Source of the DNA: Ignelater luminosus
Lineage: Eukaryota; Arthropoda; Insecta; Coleoptera; Elateridae
Assembly (NCBI GenBank): GCA_011009095.1
Contig: VTPC01090622.1
Span: forward strand, 124,001-188,000
Direction of reading: 5' to 3'
DNA: 64,000 nt
The notes below the pieces were generated by a model. It searched no databases. It was not told the origin of the DNA and saw nothing but the letters and a program-made list of their open reading frames with translations. The position numbers were made by a program, and so were the translations under genes. Numbering within the stretch: position 1 is the stretch's first letter; each line of letters starts with the position of its first letter. This document shows, one piece after another, positions 57,293 through 64,000 of the stretch.

Positions 57293-59577
57293 AGGGATGT
57301 GAAGAATATCCACTGGGCTGAAATGTAAAAATAATAATATATTATTCAACGAGCACATGATGTAGGCTATTATTGAAGAGGATGAAGATTACACACTCGT
57401 CGAATCATCCAAGTGAATAATGCCCATTATGTGCGAGTCGAATACGACGTTTTATCTACGATTCTAACGCTTCTGAGAAAGATCTGGAGGTGGACTCCCT
57501 GAGGGAGGCGATGTCCGAATTCCTGAATATGTAGAAGTCAATGAAAGTAAACAATCTTCACAAAGAGAGTTTTAGACCTGGAATACAAGGATCCTCTGAA
57601 AACGATGTCCAAATTTTTTTTCTAACAATAAATAGTTTGAGATTATAATAATTTCTATTTTGTTTATATCTATAAATAGTCAACCAACAAAACACCGCCA
57701 GTGAATAAAATTCATAATACACTAGTATTTTATGAGTATGATTATATCCCTATGGTTACGCGTATAACGCCTATATTATTGAAGAGTCGTAGATAAATAA
57801 AATAAAAGCCTAAAAATCTAAAATTTACCAAATCGATGAATCTTTGATCCTGGAGCCGGTTTAGTTTTTCGAGCTAGTTAAGTTTTCCTAATTGATCAGG
57901 ATTTTGGTAATAATCAACTTTTTCAGAGATCTTTCTGACATGTTAATTACCTAATACATGTCAGTACAAATTTTTGATTACCGACGTTCTTGTTTTAAGA
58001 TCTTTGAAAGAATCTTTGTTGAACGATATTCGAAAGAGACGACAGAACACCTCTCTTACATCGAACTTTTCTGTAAAACCTATTAGCTATTTGAGAAAAA
58101 AAGATTGAGAAAAGCATATTTTCATAATATTTATATAATTTGAAAAAGTTAATAATATTGTGAAAGAATTCCATTAAAATGTTTACGTAATTCTGAAGCT
58201 ACTTAGTTTCTCTACCTATTTGACATTTTGTTATGTCTTACGTTCGTAACAAATATAGTCTCTGGTTGAATATGGAAGTATACAAACCTTATAAATTTTA
58301 TTGATAAAGTCTACGTTCAACAATAATATTGCTCTTAGTTTATTCATAAGCATACGCATACAGTTTCTTAAGAGAAATGTATGTATACGACCGCCTGCCC
58401 GTGTTTTGTATAAAAAATATTTCACTTTTAAAACATTAACTTAATGATTTAACAAACAGGATTATTTTTAGAGATACGTACATATACAAGCGTCAATTTT
58501 ATTTGTGTGTAAAAAAAGCACAACGTGTTAGCTATTAGAAAAGCTTCCTAGCGCCTATACTTCTCAATTTTATACGCCTACAACACCCTTTAGAAGAAAC
58601 TTTTTAAGATCAATAAATCAAAATAATTCTTTAGAAACATCTTTTAAGCTGTTGCAAAAAAATATTTTTAGACATATAGCTTTTCCTTTATTATTACTTC
58701 ATGTGTAAAGCTTCAACATGGATTTATTGATATTATGTTGTGATAATTCTCTAGTTAGGGTAAATGTTTTATCAAATATGGAAAGAGAGATTTTAAAATT
58801 TACAAAGCAAAGAGAAACTTAAACCTTTAATATTAATCTATCACAGTGAACATTTTCGAAGTTTATTTAGGATAATGAAATTTAGAAACAAGGACCACAG
58901 AAGTTTTTAATATTGTTCAATGTTCTTAAATATTTTACCTACTCTTGAAATCGATAACGGGGTTGCCCTTGGCCTTAGACACCTATCCCTCTCTGCCGTA
59001 ATAATAATAACCCAAATCAAATCTCATCTAAATGTTCTAAATGGCAGTTCTAACAATGTCTTTGCCAGATGACTTCAAAGGGTATCCTTTCATTGCTGTA
59101 TAAATGGCAAGCTTTAAAAGAGTTTTTTTGTCTATCTATACTAGCTTTAACATGAACTGAAAATTTTAGTAATAATATTCTCTCGCAAACGTTCTATTCT
59201 GTATGTTAAAATAATACCTAGAATCATAAACAGGGTATTTCTCACAATTAATTACCTTACGAATAAATATCTTAGCAGAAACTAAAGTATTGACGCTGTT
59301 TAAATCAGACCTGTACAGACTAGTACATCTTTATGTATTTCTTTAGATGTCGTCATGCATCATAATATGTATAATCAATCGATTTGCTTACCCTAAAACT
59401 GTTGTATACTTGCATATTTGTATGCATAAAGTTCTTGTGTAGGTATCACATTTATTTCTAAAACGTAGCAGGCTTATTATAATTATGTAGCTAACCAACT
59501 TATTCAAACATTTTATATGATGGATGCTATCATTTAGCAAATTAAATAATAAAAGTTTATTTTTGGATTGTTGTCAG
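57293..59577. other. Intron stretch; nothing recognised
   Basis: AT-rich sequence without coding similarity or named repeats. Confidence 0.55.
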
Positions 59578-59628
59578 TATTCGGTGTCACGATAGAAGGG
59601 GCGAATATTCACTTTCCAAGTACGCAAG
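59578..59628 (+). CDS. Candidate 51-nt exon of the Ig gene (speculative)
   Basis: After a T-rich tract ending TTGTTGTCAG, 51 open bases are followed by a GTATGG donor. Entered in phase 1, as the preceding exon requires, they read (L)FGVTIEGANIHFPSTQ and leave in phase 1, like every other exon here. The segment is richer in G and C than its surroundings. It does not match a sequence I know from the stalk of DIP/lachesin proteins, and such AG...GT pairs also occur by chance. Confidence 0.2.
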
Positions 59629-61242
59629 GTATGGCAACTTCTTGCAAAAGGTTTTGAATTTCTTAATGATTCCTTATAGTTAATTCTGACGTCTTACAAT
59701 AGAAATGTCATTTTTAGGGTTAAAATTTATTTTTATTTTTTCATTTGTTTTATTTTTAACCGATTATTATGCAACGTTACTCATCTATAATACTTGTACT
59801 TAGATTGTTACAATATTTCTGTTCCATTTCATTAAAATACAAATTTCATGTTATCAACTAAATCTGTTCTGACTTTGTCTATAAATAAATTCGGTTGGTT
59901 TTTGCTTCCGCTTACACAAGGTTATACTAGTTTCGTGATGATCATTTGATATATCTAATATGTTGTTTTATACAATATGATTCACTGGCTTTTTGCTGTT
60001 TCTACCAATTTTAATAAAATTATAAAAGTTTTATGAATTCTTTCTATTCAAATTTTCAAAGATTTATAGTAGAATCTACTTATTTTAAAATAAATTTTGG
60101 ATGACAAACTTAAGAACGGATATATAGGGTGAAGAAGAAATTCCGCATTTATCTACTAATAACAAATTCGAACACCAATTTGGATTTTTCAGCTTAAGTT
60201 TGCCAAGTACAGTTGCGTTTTCTCCATTTATAATAAAAGTACTTACTTACTTTGTATTTCTGAAATTAGAAAACACTTAGTGAATTACCCTACAATCAAA
60301 ATATCAACTACCAGAAGTTTCTTCTCTTACAAAATACTAAAAGCTGTTAAATTAAGATAGTACAACGTTTCAAAAATATTATGTAACTTTGTTTATTAAT
60401 AATTTCTATTAAAACCATGTCTCACAGCAATATTCGAATAATAACAATAAATGAAATAAAAATTTGTTGCTTTCATAATAAGGAGTGTCATGAAAAGAAA
60501 ACAGTGTTTGAACTGTTGAACTGAAATAACAAGTTATGCAGCTTATTATTATTAATAATGGCAGGAATATCCTAACCATTGCTGAAAAAGTAGACGCAGT
60601 GCGTTTAGCTGATGAAAACGTTCTTTCATTCAGCATCAAAATCTTTCATTCAAGGTTTTTGTTTTGACCACTTTTGTGGTTTTGAGCAACTTTTTTCAAT
60701 TTTTTAACTTCTTGCATTTATTTTTGAATGCAGTAGGCTAATGGTTTTTAGTAAAATCATTTAGAAATTGTATAAACATCTTCTTGAAAGGGTAGTATAT
60801 TTGGGCAAAATTTGAAACCGAAGAGAAAATAAATCAAGAGAATACATGGTATGAAGGTGAGAAGTGAAACACTCTGTATAACTACCCTTAAAATTAATCG
60901 AAATTAGATAAATGAGATTTGTTAAGAGTTGTTAGCAAGATAATTCTTGATTCATTGATAAATTGAGCATAAACTTATCTTAGACAACATAGTGCTATAA
61001 TAACCAATTTTTATTAAAAACAATTAAAAATTAACACTACAATAAAATAGTATACAGACAGATAATGAAAATGGCAGAAAATTAAACTGAAAATGTGATA
61101 ATGTCAACAGTGACGCAAATATAATTTAGGCCCCCTAATGATGCAAATCATTATTTGCAATGTTGATTTCTTGTTATCTGTAATAAACTTAATAATAATA
61201 ATAATAATAACCAAAATTTTATATTTGTTGTCTTTGTTTAAT
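59629..61242. other. Intron stretch; simple repeats only
   Basis: AT-rich. It contains an interrupted ATT run near 60544-60558 and the (AAT)n run at 61191-61210, otherwise nothing recognisable. Confidence 0.5.
61191..61210. repeat. (AAT)n microsatellite
   Basis: A 20-base uninterrupted AAT repeat. Confidence 0.95.
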
Positions 61243-61419
61243 ATACAGGGTGTAGATAAATAACACCGAGAAACCGACGGATGCATAAATAGTTTTTCAA
61301 ATGGCTCCGGAGTTATCGGCTTTGAAAGTTGCATGCAAACATTTTAACTTTTGTCTTTTTCATTTCCATCCGACGCGACGTTAGGTGTGTACCTTACCTA
61401 TAAAGTACACCTTGTGTAA
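61243..61419. mobile_element. Possible MITE with CAGGGTGT ends
   Basis: The left end ATACAGGGTGTA (61243-61254) is roughly inverted at TACACCTTGTGTAA (61406-61419), enclosing about 150 bp of moderate GC content (GCTCCGGAGTTATCGG). The arms match imperfectly and no clear target duplication is seen, so this is tentative. A CAGGGTGT start is shared with the repeat near 32050. Confidence 0.3.
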
Positions 61420-61689
61420 TTGGAAGTAAGTTTAAAACGCCGGGCAGGCAATTTCCTACAATTATAAGACAAATCGATAGGTCCCATTTAAAAAATTACA
61501 CCCATGGTAAAACTTTTCAGTTGCTATACTAATCACCAAGTTATTTTTACAAGCATAGAAGAGAATGATCAACAGTTACATTGCAGATAAATGTTCATGT
61601 GCTTTAATGGCAATTAGTTTAGTCCAAGCTTGCTGTATACACTTTGAAGGGTTTCAACATTACTTACCTACTTAATTATCCCGTAACCT

Positions 61690-62640
61690 CTTCTACCTAT
61701 GGTGTAGCGGTGATATCTCTTTCTATGCTGTTCTATCTTGTGCTATGTTCTTTGCTTGCATCCACGTGAGCCCTTTCTCTTGCAGTGTATTTGCGATTTT
61801 TGTGTTCCATGCGGTCCTCGGTCTTTCTCTGCTATTTTCCCTTTCCAATTTTGTTTCCCACAGAATTTTTGCTGCCTTGTTCTCTCCCATTCTCGTCACG
61901 TGTCCAAATCACCTGAGTTGTTGAGTTGCTGTTTTATCTGCGATGCACTTTATTTCAAGTTTTCTTCTTATTTTTTCGTTTCTTATTCTTCTCTTCTACC
62001 TTTCTTAGTATTTTCATTTCACATGCTTGAATGTTGGCTCTCTAGTTTATTTGTTAGCATCCAGGATTCGCATTCGTATGGGAGTCAAAATCATTACATA
62101 TATTCTTGACTCTGTTCTTTTACTAATTTCTTTTTTGTTGAAACAGGCGCTGTATAACGTTCTATAAATTTTATTTATGTTGGCGATTATGTTGTTTATT
62201 TCCTTCATTGGGCCTTCTCTCGTTTCTATTATTGAGCCTAGGTATTTTATGTAACTTGTTCTGTGTAACATCTGATTTTCGCACATTATTTCTACTTCTT
62301 CGGCTTCTCTTCCTCTACACATTTTCTCCGACTTTCACTTTAATCTCTTCTTGTTCTGTTTCTTTAGATTTTTCATCTGTTCTAAGTTCTTCCTCATTGT
62401 TGACAGGTTTGTCTTTTTGTTTGTCTTTGGATTCTAAAGGTTCTATGACAAATTCTTACCATCTAGCTAATGTTTCGATGTTTTCCGATAGTATACGTCC
62501 ATCTTTAATTTTAACTCTCTAGTGAGTTTTTCTTTTTTTTTCTTAGATTTCTTGGAGTTCCTATTTGTGTTTTATTACAGCTTTTTACTAAATTTTCCCC
62601 AATTGTTTTGACTTCGCTTTCTCTTACTATTCCAAAGATC
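61690..62640 (-). mobile_element. LINE fragment with RT core deleted
   Basis: Read right to left on the minus strand. A linker IKDGRILSENIETLARW (62440-62520) and an acidic/basic region with EFVIEPLESKDKQKDKPVNN and DEKSKETEQEEIKVKV precede an abrupt jump near 62330 into the RT thumb. There MCRGREAEEVEIMCENQMLH, SYIKYLGSIIETREGPMKEI, YRTLYSACFNKKEISKRTES and RIYVMILTPIRM lie at 62047-62322. Then come the tail motifs ECEMKILRKVEKK-like, KIRNEKIRRKLEIKCIADK-like and LRWFGHVTRMGENKAAKI-like down to about 61830, and RPHGTQ-like to 61780. This is the normal LINE order with the catalytic palm missing, hence dead. It is antisense to the host gene. Confidence 0.8.
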
Positions 62641-62989
62641 AATAAGGTTTTTCAAATTTGCAAAAATAAAAGGAAATTGTTTACGTTTCTTTAGTGAATG
62701 TATCTTTGACGGAGGTATCGTACTTTTTGCGTGAGATGGATAGGATTTTAATCAAAAGATGTTTGGAAGTGTGCTGGCTACAGAAAATTTAAAAAGTGTA
62801 GAACGAAGAATACTTATTGTTTCTGTATCTAAAATTAATTAAGAAAGAAACGATATATTAAGTAATCTTGAGATATTTATGGAAAATTAGAACGAAAATG
62901 AAGATGGTAAAAGAGGTGAGATGATGATATAAGTTATGAGCAAATTAAAAGAGAATAATATTGATAATAATAGTAATAGATTTTCTGGT
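62641..62989. other. Intron spacer; nothing recognised
   Basis: AT-rich spacer between a LINE fragment and the copia fossil. The boundaries of both neighbours are approximate. Confidence 0.4.
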
Positions 62990-64000
62990 ATCAGGATCTC
63001 TAGTAAAGTCTGAATTGGTGAACCCTTCTAGATACAAAATCTTCACATCCATATTGTAAGTTTAAAATCCATAAGGGTATCTAAAAATTCTTTTTAAGTA
63101 CAATATTCATATGTTTAGTGTATAGCTTCCTGATATATTATAAGCGAATGCCTGCGTTATCATTTTCTGTAGACCCTGAAAGCAAAACATTTTGATCTGC
63201 AGGTGTTCCTACATTTTTACAATCAGACATATTGAACTTCTCGATTATTTTCTTGAGTTACAAGAGCTTTTAATTTTAACTTTTTCTTGGGTGAGATAAG
63301 AAAATCGACAGACTTTTGACTTATTAATCACACCAAAAGACATGCAAAGATCAGTTTTACAAGCTACAAATTTCAGAAGTACAGAAAGTCAGTAAATTTA
63401 GAGTTCCACTCACATAGAACCTATTTCAGGACATACAGGCTCTTATTTAATAAACTTATATTACTGACATCTATACTTAATCCTTCTGGAATTTCTGTGC
63501 ATGTTTCCTTATGTAAATTCTCAATTGATAATATTGTCTTTAATCAAATTGGTCAATTTTGGTGTCTCCTACAGTTGCTATTTCAATAAGATTCTTACGA
63601 AAACATACCTGATAATTGACAAAAACGTTTTCTTATAATCTAGGCTTTTCTTCTGTAAACATTCTTTGCGACAAGTCTAGCTTTTCTTCTTATAATATTA
63701 CTGCTTGGCCCAGATTTAATTTTGGATACCCATTTTGAACCAGCTATACTCAGATTTTTGGGTCTGTCTATTATTTCTCATGTATTGTTCTGTTTTAGCG
63801 CAGTCAGTTCTTCATAAATGACCTTTAACTATTCTTTTCTATCTTCAGGTTTCATTACTTCTTCATAACCTTTAGGTTCTATGATTACTGCACTCAGTCC
63901 ACTCTTTACTGCAGTTTGTTCTGAATGATTTGTTTTTGCTACGTCACCTTTGCTTTTGAGTCCCATTTTGAAGTCCAGTTTCTTCTAGGATATGGACATA
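62990..64000 (-). mobile_element. Ty1/copia retrotransposon fossil, RT part (runs off right edge)
   Basis: The minus strand shows copia-type reverse-transcriptase signatures from the right edge leftwards: KQNNTEIIDRPKNL-like residues near 63780, IAGSKWVSKIKSGPSSN and IIRRKARLVAKN near 63670-63740, TEIPEGLSIDV near 63480 and LLNKSLYVLK near 63440, weakening towards 62990. These are the conserved early blocks of the copia RT domain. It is incomplete and broken in several places, and the rest of pol, gag and any LTRs are outside the window or lost. It is antisense to the host gene. Confidence 0.8.

Noticed and set aside
61738-62109. 123-codon Cys/Phe-rich plus-strand frame resembling a membrane protein
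   Set aside because: Reverse complement of the LINE C-terminal region.

Overview
The window looks like intron-dominated nuclear DNA of an insect. It is AT-rich and has no bacterial-style gene packing. Five small exons with canonical AG/GT borders are spread over more than 41 kb, and the rest is full of decayed arthropod transposons. I cannot fix the order. The repeat set (mariner, R1/Jockey/RTE-like LINEs, BEL/Pao, copia, piggyBac) and short TTAGG-type repeats fit many beetles and hemipterans equally well.

Host gene: one plus-strand gene was found, a three-immunoglobulin cell-surface protein of the DIP (Dpr-interacting protein)/lachesin type. Exons at 11835-12042, 24723-24881, 42980-43108, 43168-43305 and 53185-53334 encode the second half of Ig1, both halves of Ig2 and both halves of Ig3, about 261 residues when spliced. 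Every intron downstream of the first exon is phase 1. The signal peptide and first half of Ig1 must lie left of the window, and the stalk and membrane or GPI anchor lie to the right or in unrecognised small exons. One 51-nt candidate exon is at 59578-59628. Introns are about 12.7, 18.1, 0.059 and 9.9 kb.

Mobile DNA, left to right: two Jockey-type LINE fragments tail to tail (about 1-2490); a LINE reverse-transcriptase fragment joined to a Mutator-like transposase remnant (8400-10240); a LINE 3' part (13540-14470); a decayed mariner (16460-17720); a BEL/Pao fossil interrupted by a LINE-like RT element with a restriction-endonuclease-like tail (about 18000-20860); a long LINE copy (20945-23000); a Tc1/mariner-superfamily scrap (26155-26335); a nearly whole mariner with TA-flanked terminal repeats (26663-27937); a DUF7869-like DDE transposase relic (28540-30520); another transposase family in two opposed pieces (31440-33060); a non-coding element with 87/88-bp LTR-like ends (34038-36550); an R1-type LINE (37010-39590); a piggyBac remnant (44080-44745); a second R1-type LINE between TTAGG repeats (44998-47231); a degenerate 0.6-kb tandem array (49300-50960); a 1.69-kb foldback element (55597-57289); a LINE with its RT core lost (61690-62640); and a copia fossil running off the right edge (62990-64000).

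The LINE, LTR and DNA elements right of 20.9 kb are nearly all antisense to the host gene. No RNA genes, CRISPR arrays, promoters or terminators could be supported.
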